Shown piece after piece: positions 1-6,427 of a stretch of DNA of 8,859 bases. The stretch comes from Candidatus Auribacterota bacterium (GTDB lineage: Bacteria; Auribacterota; JAFGBW01; JAFGJP01). Location of the stretch: the NCBI GenBank assembly GCA_016929035.1, contig JAFGJP010000182.1:1-8859 (forward strand). The letters run 5' to 3'. Numbering within the stretch: position 1 is the first letter of the stretch; the number at the start of each line of letters is the position of its first letter. A model generated the notes under the pieces. It saw only the letters and a program-made list of their open reading frames with translations. It had not been told where the DNA came from and searched no databases. The translations under genes were made by a program, and so were the position numbers.

Positions 1-474
1 CCCGGCCTCAGTATTGGATATGATCGATTCAGCAAGAGGAGATGTTATTCTGTCAATAAGCGTGTGATGCCATTTTCTCCAGGCATCGATGTTCCTCTGG
101 CCGGATATGATGTGTCTGATGCCAGCCAAGGAGCCGATGATTCTTGCCGCGATATTTGCATGAAAGAGATAGGATTGAAGAACATGAGGCCTTTCCTGTT
201 TTAAAATCTTATAGAGGCGGCAGAGCTTCCAGATGTGCCCTATGTGCTTGATCCCTAGAGCATAAGTCTTTATGTTGTATTCTCTTGCCGCTTGAGAAAG
301 CGCACCGTCGCCTTTCAAAATGATCAGCGAGTTCTGAAAGCGGCCGGATGAATTCTTCAGGAAGGCCAGTATCATTTTCTCTGTTCCGCCCAGCTGAGAA
401 TCAGTCGTGAGATGCATGATTTTTATCCTGCTGCCGCTGTTTTTTTCTGTCTTCTGTTTTCTGACGTCTGTCAT
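1..474 (-). CDS. GT4-like glycosyltransferase, N-terminal part (cut by window edge)
   Basis: The 158 visible residues look like the N-terminal Rossmann half of a GT4-type (GT-B fold) glycosyltransferase: a first beta strand RIKIMHLTTDS leading into the glycine-rich GGTE at residues 29-32 (family form GGAE), then LFHANIAARIIG around 103-114 and an ISGQRN segment near 123-128. Such enzymes transfer a sugar from a nucleotide sugar on the cytoplasmic side of the inner membrane during polysaccharide assembly. The C-terminal donor-binding half is outside the window. I chose the ATG at 474 because it forms an ATGA overlap with the asnB stop, and because the next in-frame ATG (417) would cut into the first beta strand. 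AGAGGA lies about 10 bases upstream of the start. Residues 1-15 are low complexity and derive partly from a heptamer DNA repeat. Translational coupling to asnB is likely. Acceptor and donor sugars cannot be told. Confidence 0.85.
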   Translation of the reverse strand, partial: MTDVRKQKTEKNSGSRIKIMHLTTDSQLGGTEKMILAFLKNSSGRFQNSLIILKGDGALSQAAREYNIKTYALGIKHIGHIWKLCRLYKILKQERPHVLQSYLFHANIAARIIGSLAGIRHIISGQRNIDAWRKWHHTLIDRITSPLAESIISNTEAG

Positions 475-478
475 CTGT
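444..478 (-). repeat. Five-unit heptanucleotide tandem repeat across the asnB/glycosyltransferase junction
   Basis: Read on the minus strand from 478 down to 444 there are exactly five consecutive 7-base units of the form ACAGANN; the third begins with T instead of A. The first unit contains the ATG of the glycosyltransferase and, with the next base, the TGA of asnB. A weaker sixth unit (AAAACAG) may follow at 443-437. The array supplies the start codon and about the first ten codons of the downstream gene. Confidence 0.8.
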
Positions 479-2321
479 CGTTGATCCTCTGGTGCCATGT
501 TTCAAGACAAAAGAGCATCCACAGCGCTCGTGAATAATCTTTTTCCTGACTGATGTGTTCATCCAGCATTTTTTGAATGGCCTTCTGATTGAAATAATCG
601 TGTGTCAGTGTTCCCTGCGACATAAGCGTATCGCAGAGGCGTTCCCGGAGCTCGTTCCTGAACCAGAGCCCCACGGGGACTGAGAAGCCGTGCTTTTTTC
701 TTTTTACAAGAGAGCCGGGCAGCCGTTTGGACGCGATTTTTTTTAAGATCCTTTTTCCTGAAAATTGACGCAGGTGTTCTTTGGCCGGTATGGCCAGGAC
801 CTTCTCTGCCAGAGAGTGATCAAGGAAGGGGACGCGTGCTTCCAGTCCAAAGGCCATGCTCATCATGTCGACCTTTTTCAGAAGATTGTAGGGAAGATAG
901 TGCGTCAGGTCAAAAAGGCGCGCGCTGGAAAGAGGCTCACCCTGCTGGAAAACAGCCTCAAGGTCTTTCCATAGGGAACACATGTTCAGTGCCTGATGCA
1001 GTTCGGGCTTGATAATATCATAGACAGGGATGCTGGGTGATATCCATGTGTAAAAGACTTCGAAGTGAGGACGTCCGGAATTTTTCATGGCTTTTCCGAT
1101 CAGCCTGAAGAGCTTTGAAGCAGAGTGAGCAAAGGTTCCTCCTTTTTTCAGAAGGCCTCTTGGTAAAAAGCGGATAAAGCGATCGAGGATAAGGTTGTTT
1201 TGAAGAGCAAGATAACTGTTGTATCCCATAAACAGCTCGTCCCCGCCTTCTCCGGCAAGGACCATTTTAACGTGTTTTTTTGTTTCTCTTGAAAGAAGAT
1301 AGGTCGGGACGGCTGCTTCGTCGGCAAAAGGCTGGTCAAAATGTGAGAGAGCGGGGATGAGGGTGTTCATGAGCTCGTTGCTGGTAAAGGTGAAAGTATG
1401 AAGCTCTGCCCCGAAAAGCCTGGCGGCATGCCTTGCGTAAGGGCTTTCGTCAAAGGGCCCGACGTCAAAGCTGATGTTGAACGCCTGGATTCCTTTTCCC
1501 AGGTAATCAGCCATATAGGAAAGAATGAGTGATGAATCAAGGCCGCCGCTGAGGAAAATGCCGAACGGCACATCTGAAACAAGCCTTTTCCTGACAGATT
1601 CCCTGAGAGCATGTTCCAGTTCATCCGTTTTATCGTCTTTTTGAAAAGCCTGGCACGCCTCAGGTGGTCTCCAGTATCTGTAAAGCTCTTTTTTTTGACG
1701 TGTTATTGTCAGGGTATGTGCCGGTTCAAGTTCCATTATACGGCTGAAGATCGTTCTGGGTCCTGTGATGTAGCGAAAAAAAAGAAATTGAAAAAAGGCT
1801 TCCAAATGGATGTCGTCGGGTATTGATTTCAGGCTGTGAAGCGCTTTTATTTCGGAAGAGAAAAAAAACGCGTCTTCTGTTTCTGCGTAATAGAAAGGCT
1901 TGATGCCCAGCCGGTCTCTCGCGCAAAAAAGCGATTGCTTTTTTTCATCCCATATCGCAAAGGCGAACATGCCGTTCAGCTGGCTCACGCAGTCTCTTCC
2001 GTGTTCTTCATAAAGATGCACAATGACCTCTGTGTCTGAACGTGTTGAAAAAACATGTCCCCGCTCCTGGAGATATTCTCGAAGCTCCTTGAAGTTGTAG
2101 ATTTCCCCGTTATAGACGCACCAGATGTTTCTGTCTTCGTTGGGCATTGGCTGATGGCCTGATGAAAGGTCGATGATGGAAAGGCGGTGATGAGACAGGT
2201 AGACGCTTGTGTTTTCAAAAAAGCCGGTTTTATCAGGACCCCTGTGCTTGAGGAGGGAAGAGGCTTCTTTCCACTTATCGTCTGTATTTTTGAGTTTTAA
2301 AAAACCGAATATGCCGCACAT
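471..2321 (-). CDS. asnB: Asparagine synthase (glutamine-hydrolysing), class II amidotransferase
   Basis: This protein of 616 residues uses glutamine to amidate aspartate or, in surface-polysaccharide clusters, probably a related carboxylate, with ATP. The N-terminal Ntn glutaminase domain begins MCGIFG, so Cys2 becomes the nucleophile after Met removal. It carries HRGPD (26-30), HHRLS (44-48), YNGEIYN (70-76) and RSDTE (94-98). The synthetase domain has the PP-loop SGGLDSS (258-264), DQPFADEAAVPT (329-340) and GEGGDELFMGY (357-367), and later EARVPFLDH and KHGFSVP. All key residues are present and the length is normal. An ATG eight codons upstream (2345) is rejected because it would bury Cys2. 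Before the chosen start lies AGGAAAAGG. The stop overlaps the glycosyltransferase start (ATGA). The context favours a role in exopolysaccharide or O-antigen modification rather than bulk asparagine supply; that is inference. Confidence 0.95.
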   Translation of the reverse strand: MCGIFGFLKLKNTDDKWKEASSLLKHRGPDKTGFFENTSVYLSHHRLSIIDLSSGHQPMPNEDRNIWCVYNGEIYNFKELREYLQERGHVFSTRSDTEVIVHLYEEHGRDCVSQLNGMFAFAIWDEKKQSLFCARDRLGIKPFYYAETEDAFFFSSEIKALHSLKSIPDDIHLEAFFQFLFFRYITGPRTIFSRIMELEPAHTLTITRQKKELYRYWRPPEACQAFQKDDKTDELEHALRESVRKRLVSDVPFGIFLSGGLDSSLILSYMADYLGKGIQAFNISFDVGPFDESPYARHAARLFGAELHTFTFTSNELMNTLIPALSHFDQPFADEAAVPTYLLSRETKKHVKMVLAGEGGDELFMGYNSYLALQNNLILDRFIRFLPRGLLKKGGTFAHSASKLFRLIGKAMKNSGRPHFEVFYTWISPSIPVYDIIKPELHQALNMCSLWKDLEAVFQQGEPLSSARLFDLTHYLPYNLLKKVDMMSMAFGLEARVPFLDHSLAEKVLAIPAKEHLRQFSGKRILKKIASKRLPGSLVKRKKHGFSVPVGLWFRNELRERLCDTLMSQGTLTHDYFNQKAIQKMLDEHISQEKDYSRALWMLFCLETWHQRINDR

Positions 2322-2349
2322 CACATGGACCTTTTCCTGTTGCAACTCT

Positions 2350-2379
2350 TATCATAGCTTAAAAAATTCCTGTATGATA
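2350..2379. promoter_or_regulatory. 7-bp inverted repeat upstream of asnB, possible operator with a -10-like box
   Basis: TATCATA (2350-2356) and TATGATA (2373-2379) are perfect reverse complements separated by 16 bases, a spacing that places the arms about two helical turns apart. On the minus strand one arm contains TATGAT, an acceptable -10 box about 30 bases before the asnB start, but no convincing -35 lies 16-18 bases upstream. It may be an operator overlapping the asnB promoter, or chance in AT-rich DNA. Confidence 0.3.
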
Positions 2380-2474
2380 GTTTTTAGATGAAAGATTCGT
2401 TTATGAAAAAGATACCGCGGCGCCTTCAGGCGGAAAAGCAAAAAATATTTTGACAGAGGATCATTTATAAAAAG

Positions 2475-2499
2475 TGAGAAAAAATATTTGTTTTTCTCA
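2475..2499. promoter_or_regulatory. Perfect 9-bp inverted repeat in the divergent promoter region
   Basis: TGAGAAAAA (2475-2483) and TTTTTCTCA (2491-2499) are exact reverse complements around a 7-base centre. The element ends 19 bases before the -35 box of the pilZ promoter, where an activator or a regulator shared by both divergent genes could bind. A second overlapping pair, TATTTGT (2485-2491) and ACAAATA (2504-2510), is also perfect. There is no GC-rich stem, so a terminator is unlikely. Confidence 0.35.
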
Positions 2500-2518
2500 T
2501 TTTACAAATAAAAAGCTC

Positions 2519-2547
2519 TTGAAAGAAGAGATGAATTTATCTATTAT
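2519..2547 (+). promoter_or_regulatory. Sigma70-type promoter of the PilZ-CheY-CheX operon
   Basis: TTGAAA (2519-2524) and TATTAT (2542-2547) are separated by exactly 17 bases, each one mismatch from the consensus hexamer. Transcription would start near 2554, leaving a leader of about 17 bases that contains the AAAGAGG ribosome site (2557-2563) before the GTG start. A perfect TATAAT at 2551-2556 has no -35 at the right distance. Confidence 0.6.
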
Positions 2548-2570
2548 TATTATAATAAAGAGGTATATTT

Positions 2571-3029
2571 GTGCAGGAAGAGGTCAAAAAAACATATCAG
2601 TACGAACGTCGTCGTTATCAGAGGATTAGAAAAAATTTCAAGGTCAGGTTCCGCAAGTTTGTTTTTCCTTTCATAGAGAGTGATCCGAGCTGGCACCAGG
2701 GTGTTATCACGAACATTTCCGCCTGCGGAATATTCATATCGCTTCAAAAGGATTTTCTTCTTGAACCTCTGCAGATTGGTGATATGCTACACATGGAGAT
2801 AGAACTCGGTCGTTGGAATGAGCATAAAGCCAATGACAAGCCTTTTGATTATTATTATCAGCGGGAGCCGTTTACCGTACTTGGCCAGGTCATCCGTTTT
2901 GATGATAATGAAGAAAAGCGCATGAGGGTAGGGATCGATTTTATCGGCGTTGATGAAAGCCAGAGGCGATCGGTCTTCCGCCACATTCAGAAGCTGATAA
3001 ACAGCAATCACAGCGAGGAATCAGATTGA
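2571..3029 (+). CDS. PilZ domain protein (c-di-GMP receptor)
   Basis: This small 152-residue protein consists essentially of one PilZ domain. The two c-di-GMP-binding signatures are intact: the RxxxR motif in ERRRYQRIRK (R14 and R18) and the NxSxxG motif NISACG (48-53). The later strands GQVIRF (105-110) and RVGIDFIGVDE (119-129) match the barrel. PilZ proteins change conformation on binding cyclic di-GMP and act on motility, adhesion or polysaccharide machinery, usually in the cytoplasm. The start is GTG at 2571 with AAAGAGG seven bases upstream. About 35 residues separate the two motifs, somewhat longer than usual, and a charged insertion (RWNEHKANDKPFDYYYQRE, 81-99) lengthens the barrel. 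The gene leads an operon, and its TGA overlaps the TTG start of the CheY gene, implying coupled translation. The output partner is not visible from sequence. Confidence 0.9.
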   Translation: MQEEVKKTYQYERRRYQRIRKNFKVRFRKFVFPFIESDPSWHQGVITNISACGIFISLQKDFLLEPLQIGDMLHMEIELGRWNEHKANDKPFDYYYQREPFTVLGQVIRFDDNEEKRMRVGIDFIGVDESQRRSVFRHIQKLINSNHSEESD

Positions 3030-3394
3030 AGATCCTGATTATCGATGATTCTTCTACAATGCGCCGCATCATTAAGAATACGCTTCAGCGGATCGGGTAT
3101 TCTGATTTTGTTGAAGCCGCGGACGGGTCCGAGGGGCTTGCGGCGCTTGAAGGCGTTGAGCTTATCATAACGGACTGGAACATGCCGAACATGGACGGGC
3201 TCACCATGGTCAAGACGATCCGCAGGCATCCGAGTTATAAGACACTGCCCATCATCATGCTTACAACAGAAGCCGGAAGAGAAGACATCATTGAAGCCAT
3301 CAAGCACGGCGTAAATAATTATATCGTCAAACCGTTTACTCCCGAGGTCTTGAAGCAGAAAATAGACCAGACCCTGCAGCAGAAGCAGGAGTAA
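3026..3394 (+). CDS. cheY: CheY-type single-domain response regulator
   Basis: The 122 residues form a stand-alone receiver domain. The acidic pocket D7/D8, the phospho-acceptor D50 within DWNMPNMDG, T80 and K102 (in VKPF) are all present with the spacing of E. coli CheY. Positions matching E. coli W58, E89 and Y106 are W51, E82 and Y99, residues involved in the CheY switch and FliM binding, so a chemotaxis-type CheY is more likely than a generic receiver. When phosphorylated such proteins bind the flagellar switch or another motor. The start is TTG at 3026 in a TTGA overlap with the PilZ stop, with GAGGA about seven bases upstream. There is no CheA nearby, and the next gene encodes a likely phosphatase for this protein. 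Coupling to a type IV pilus or gliding motor instead of a flagellum is possible, since no flagellar gene is visible. Confidence 0.93.
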   Translation: MKILIIDDSSTMRRIIKNTLQRIGYSDFVEAADGSEGLAALEGVELIITDWNMPNMDGLTMVKTIRRHPSYKTLPIIMLTTEAGREDIIEAIKHGVNNYIVKPFTPEVLKQKIDQTLQQKQE

Positions 3395-3423
3395 GATCTT
3401 ACCCGTTTCTTTTGGGCGACGCT

Positions 3424-3891
3424 ATGGATGTGGAAGAAATTGTCAATCCTTTTAAAGAAAAATTGATCCATACGTTTCAGACGATGCTTGACTTCAAGCC
3501 TGTCCCGGGTCAGATAAAGTATGGAAAGCGCGATGACATGGTGTCGGATATCACCGGGACCATCGGCATTGCCGGCGATATTTCAGGAACCGTATCCCTT
3601 CGTTTTCCCAGAGAGCTGGCCTGCCGGGTCTCTTCGATTTTTTTGAATGAGGAGATCACGACGATCAACCATGATGTCATGGATACTGTCGGAGAGCTGG
3701 CCAATATTATCGCCGGAGGAGCCAAGGGGATTCTTGTCCAGACCCTGAATATCGATTTTAAGCTGGCAATCCCGACAACGATCCTGGGCGACGGGCATGT
3801 TCTCGGCTATCCTGCAGGAAGCTCGGTTGTCATCGTCCCGTTTTCTATGGGAGATTCGACATTTTATCTGGAGATATGCCTGAAGGATTGA
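3424..3891 (+). CDS. cheX: CheX-type CheY-P phosphatase domain protein
   Basis: The 155-residue protein matches the CheX family (CheC/CheX/FliY phosphatase superfamily). It has the helix DTVGELANIIAGGAKG (87-102), in which E91 and N94 fit the ExxN catalytic pair that hydrolyses the acyl-phosphate of CheY-P. A beta-rich half, SGTVSLRFP (54-62) and GSSVVIVPF (132-140), surrounds it. It lies 29 bases after cheY, so it is the obvious signal-terminating partner of that gene. The start is uncertain: ATG at 3424 has no clear ribosome site, and an in-frame TTG at 3412 would add four residues. The AGGAG at 3387-3391 is too far from either, with a perfect 12-base palindrome GTAAGATCTTAC (3391-3402) between. 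Translation may depend on coupling to cheY. Being a single-copy domain, it should dimerise as CheX does. Confidence 0.88.
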   Translation: MDVEEIVNPFKEKLIHTFQTMLDFKPVPGQIKYGKRDDMVSDITGTIGIAGDISGTVSLRFPRELACRVSSIFLNEEITTINHDVMDTVGELANIIAGGAKGILVQTLNIDFKLAIPTTILGDGHVLGYPAGSSVVIVPFSMGDSTFYLEICLKD

Positions 3892-3913
3892 TGGTAAGGT
3901 GAGGTTTTTGATC

Positions 3914-4609
3914 ATGCTCAGAAGATATCATCTTTTATTTCTTTTGATTTTTCTTTCCCTGATTTCTGCTGGATGCCGCGAGCTTCAGCTTAAAGACCGC
4001 GTGACGGCAGCTGTCAGTAAAAAGTACGAAGTGGACAATTTTTACGTTGATCCGGATCTAGGCGAGGGACGGGTTCGGCGCGTTCTTTTTGTTCCGCCCA
4101 GGAACCTCAGCGACCATACGGGGACAGAGGATTTTTTGCAGGATGCGTCGTCCATCATGCTGATGCAGATACGCAAAGCCAAGATATTTGATATTGTTCC
4201 TTATGAGACAGTTCTCTCGCCGGACGAGAGAGCTGTCATTGACGCTCTTGATATCGAAGGAAAAGGAAGCTACGACGCCGATTCACTTCTGAAAATCGCC
4301 CAGAATGTCAATGTCCAGGGCATTCTTCTTTGCTCCATCACTCAGTACAATCCAAACCAGCCTCTTGTTTTCGGGATGAAGCTCAGTCTCATTCAGATCC
4401 GCAGCGGCCGGATCGTCTGGGCTGTTGATGAAGTCTTTGATGCTGCCCGCGATGATGTGAAAAATCTGGCCAGGTTTCATTATTACAATTCGTACGACAC
4501 TTCAAACAACCCCTCACTTCGCTGGGAATTGCTCTTGAGCTCCATGAACGAGTTCATGAAGTTTACCATTGCTGAAATCGTGAAGACCTATTCATTGACA
4601 TCAGAATAG
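3914..4609 (+). CDS. Outer-membrane-type lipoprotein, CsgG/LpoB-like
   Basis: The 231 residues begin with a lipoprotein signal: MLRR, a hydrophobic core, then ISAGC with the lipidated Cys at 21. Arg22 is not the Asp inner-membrane retention signal, so the outer membrane is expected. The mature part, RVLFVPPRNLSD (55-66), a helix DFLQDASSIMLMQIRKAKIFDIVP (73-96), an NVNVQGILLCSITQY segment (131-145) and GMKLSLIQIRSGRIVWAVDE (154-173), has the pattern of periplasmic lipoproteins with the CsgG/LpoB/TolB-N-like alpha/beta fold. The family assignment is by resemblance only. ATG 3914 is preferred to the GTG at 3899 because AAGGTGAGG lies at proper distance before it. It follows cheX by 22 bases, which suggests it belongs to the same motility or envelope module. 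Its role could be envelope anchoring of a motor or a secretion pore; neither is shown. Confidence 0.75.
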   Translation: MLRRYHLLFLLIFLSLISAGCRELQLKDRVTAAVSKKYEVDNFYVDPDLGEGRVRRVLFVPPRNLSDHTGTEDFLQDASSIMLMQIRKAKIFDIVPYETVLSPDERAVIDALDIEGKGSYDADSLLKIAQNVNVQGILLCSITQYNPNQPLVFGMKLSLIQIRSGRIVWAVDEVFDAARDDVKNLARFHYYNSYDTSNNPSLRWELLLSSMNEFMKFTIAEIVKTYSLTSE

Positions 4610-4671
4610 AGACATCACGAGAAGGCTGGTTTTTTCCAATTTTTTATTCTTGAATCAATAAAGGGGGCTAT

Positions 4672-6060
4672 ATGGATTTTCTGGAAAAGAGGTTTCATTT
4701 ATCAAAAAACAATACGACTGTTCGCACAGAGATCGTCGCCGGCATCACGACATTCTTGACCATGGCGTATATTATCATCCTTCAGCCTCTTGTTCTGACA
4801 GGGAGGCTCAATCTGATGGAGACCGGCATGGATTTCGGAGCAGTGGCCTTTGCCACATGCGTTTCAGCAGCGCTGGCCACATTGATCATGGGGCTTCATG
4901 CCAATTACCCCATTGCACAGGCGCCGGGCATGGGGGAGAACTTCTTTTTTGTCCTGACGGTCATCCCGGCTGTTGCGGCCGCAGGAGTCAAGGACCCCTG
5001 GAAAGTTTCTCTGGGCATCGTCTTTGTATCCGGTATTCTTTTTCTTCTGATAACGCTTTTCAACCTCAGGGAAGTCGTCATCAATGCCATAAGCCCGAGC
5101 ATGAAGAACGCCATTGCCGTCGGGATCGGTCTTTTTATCGCCTTTATCGGGCTTCAGAACGCCCGGATCGTCGTGGATTCTCCCGGAACCCTTTTATCCC
5201 TGACAAAAGATTTTGCTTCTCCGGAGATCCTTGTTTTTCTTTTTGGTCTTATTGTGACGTCTGTGCTTCATGTTAGACGGGTCAAAGGCTCGATCCTCAT
5301 CGGCATTCTTTCGTCAACGGCGCTTTGCCTTGTGGCCGGCGGCCTTTCCCGCATCGTTCCTGTCGGATACCTGAAGCTTTTTGCCGACAAGGTGACCGTG
5401 CCTGAAGGATTCTTTTTTTTGAGCCTTCCGCCGAATCCGGCTCAGACATTTCTGAAAATGGATGTTCTCGGAGCGCTCAGGCTTTCTTTTGTTCCTCTGA
5501 TCATTGTTTTTCTTTTCATGGATGTTTTCGATACCATCGGGACTTTCATCGGCGTTGCCGAGCACATGGGCGTTGTGAAAGACAATAAGATACCGCGGAT
5601 AAAAAAGGCCCTTCTTTCTGATGCCGTGGGCACGGCCGTCGGAGCCGTGTTCGGCACCAGTACGGTGACAAGCTATATTGAAAGCTCGACAGGCGTGGAA
5701 CAGGGAGGGAGAACAGGGCTCACAGCTGTAACGGTCTCCGCGCTTTTTGTCCTGGCCCTTTTCTTTGAGCCGGTGATAAAGATCATCGCTCAGTTTCCTC
5801 CCATCACGGCGCCCGCTCTTGTGATCGTCGGGGCGATGATGATAAAGAATGTCTCCAAGGTGGACTGGCATGATTACACAGAGGCCATACCGTCTTTTTT
5901 GATACTTCTCGCGATACCGCTGACCTACAGCATTTCCGACGGGCTTGCTTTTGGTCTTGTGCTTTATCCGGTCATCAAGCTTTTTTCCGGAAAGGGCAGA
6001 GAGATCAACTGGGTATCGTATCTCCTGGCAGTACTTTTTGTGGCAAGATATCTGATGTAA
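4672..6060 (+). CDS. NCS2-family (AzgA/PbuG-like) nucleobase permease
   Basis: This is a 462-residue multi-pass inner-membrane protein of normal family length, with about 12-14 hydrophobic segments. It should import purine bases (hypoxanthine, guanine or adenine) with protons. Family signatures are GITTFLTMAYIIILQP (24-39), ANYPIAQAPGMGENFFF (77-93), MDVFDTIGTFIG (283-294) and the substrate-site stretch GTSTVTSYIESSTG (328-341) followed by GGRTGLTAV. Most relatives have a hydrophobic residue and Asn in APGMGLN; here Glu89 takes the hydrophobic position. The start ATG is preceded by AAGGGGG at 4661-4667, a strong ribosome site. It lies 62 bases after the lipoprotein, with no clear terminator and no recognisable purine riboswitch in between. 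It may be read from the upstream operon or from an unrecognised promoter. Substrate specificity cannot be set from sequence alone. Confidence 0.93.
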   Translation: MDFLEKRFHLSKNNTTVRTEIVAGITTFLTMAYIIILQPLVLTGRLNLMETGMDFGAVAFATCVSAALATLIMGLHANYPIAQAPGMGENFFFVLTVIPAVAAAGVKDPWKVSLGIVFVSGILFLLITLFNLREVVINAISPSMKNAIAVGIGLFIAFIGLQNARIVVDSPGTLLSLTKDFASPEILVFLFGLIVTSVLHVRRVKGSILIGILSSTALCLVAGGLSRIVPVGYLKLFADKVTVPEGFFFLSLPPNPAQTFLKMDVLGALRLSFVPLIIVFLFMDVFDTIGTFIGVAEHMGVVKDNKIPRIKKALLSDAVGTAVGAVFGTSTVTSYIESSTGVEQGGRTGLTAVTVSALFVLALFFEPVIKIIAQFPPITAPALVIVGAMMIKNVSKVDWHDYTEAIPSFLILLAIPLTYSISDGLAFGLVLYPVIKLFSGKGREINWVSYLLAVLFVARYLM

Positions 6061-6063
6061 AGA

Positions 6064-6098
6064 AAGATTCAGGATTCAAGATGCAAGATACACGATAA
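6064..6098 (+). repeat. Five-unit heptanucleotide tandem repeat after the permease gene
   Basis: Five consecutive 7-base units lie at 6064-6098, starting three bases after the permease stop. The first four fit ARGATNC exactly; the fifth (ACGATAA) is degenerate. A 28-base run of pure purines follows at 6097-6124. The array has the same unit length and copy number as the one at 444-478, with a different consensus. Confidence 0.8.
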
Positions 6099-6130
6099 GA
6101 AAAAAGGAAAGAAAAAAAAGAAAATAAAGG

Positions 6131-6154
6131 TTATCAGGCCATCAGGGTATCAGG
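6131..6154 (+). repeat. Three tandem octamers NNATCAGG
   Basis: TTATCAGG, CCATCAGG and GTATCAGG follow one another without a gap. An inverted partner, CCTGATAT followed by CCTG, lies at 6167-6178, so the third unit and part of the second can pair with it. Confidence 0.7.
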
Positions 6155-6183
6155 TTTTTTCCTTTTCCTGATATCCTGTTTTT
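6143..6183 (+). terminator. Candidate rho-independent terminator of the permease gene
   Basis: CAGGGTATCAGG (6143-6154) pairs with CCTGATATCCTG (6167-6178) over 12 base pairs with one G-U pair, around a 12-base pyrimidine loop, and five T follow at 6179-6183. It sits about 85 bases after the permease stop. The stem is moderate in GC and the loop large, so termination may be weak. Confidence 0.4.
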
Positions 6184-6369
6184 CCTTCGCGTCCTTAGCG
6201 GCTGATGAAATTTTTCTCTTCGTGTTTTTTCGCCCTCCACAAAGCTCTGGCGGGCGTGCATTCCTTTGTTAAAAAGAACGTTCGCCGAAACGCGAATAAT
6301 TAACCCCGCTTTTCTCTGTGCCTTTGTGTCTCTGTCGCTAAATTATAATCGTCCATCCGTCAGCACTCC
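6184..6369. other. Non-coding intergenic stretch with degenerate word-like repeats and small hairpins
   Basis: I see no gene here. Two loosely related phrases, TTCGCGTCCTTAGCGGCT (6186-6203) and TTTGTGTCTCTGTCGCTA (6323-6340), resemble low-complexity intergenic repeats I associate with several environmental bacterial lineages; that resemblance is from memory. Between them are a hairpin with CGCCC (6231-6235) pairing GGGCG (6252-6256) and inner CCA/TGG pairs, and a palindrome GAACGTTC (6276-6283) overlapping a TTCGC/GCGAA stem (6281-6296). Confidence 0.4.
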
Positions 6370-6404
6370 AAAAAAAGAGCGCCGGATTTAGGCCGGCGCT
6401 CTTT
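6370..6404 (-). terminator. Rho-independent terminator of the three-repeat secreted protein gene
   Basis: AAAGAGCGCCGG (6374-6385) and CCGGCGCTCTTT (6393-6404) form a perfect 12-bp stem with a 7-base loop. Read on the minus strand the stem runs into seven T (complement of the A run 6370-6376), about 24 bases after the stop of the leftward gene. Read rightward it ends in only three T, so it could weakly stop permease transcripts too. Confidence 0.92.
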
Positions 6405-6427
6405 CTGCAAAGAAAGGGTAAAGGGAA

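Noticed and set aside
2322..2345. Upstream in-frame ATG for asnB adding eight residues
   Set aside because: The class II amidotransferase nucleophile must be Cys2 after Met removal, so the start is the MCG codon pair at 2321.
2411..2434. GC-rich hairpin CGCC-TTCA-GGCG as a terminator
   Set aside because: The stem is only four pairs, no T-run follows on either strand, and no gene ends here.
2450..2478. TTGACA at 2450-2455 as a promoter -35
   Set aside because: No -10-like hexamer lies 16-18 bases downstream; TATAAA at 2466 is only 10 bases away.
4610..4671. Possible purine riboswitch before the nucleobase permease
   Set aside because: The 62-base gap lacks the paired helices and conserved loop bases of a purine aptamer and is too short to hold one plus an expression platform.
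5314..5871. 185-codon open frame on the minus strand inside the permease gene
   Set aside because: It is antisense to a well-conserved NCS2 gene, has a basic His/Arg-rich composition typical of shadow frames and no recognisable domain.
6064..6154. Tandem heptamers and octamers as a CRISPR array
   Set aside because: Units are 7-8 bases with no spacers and no cas genes nearby.
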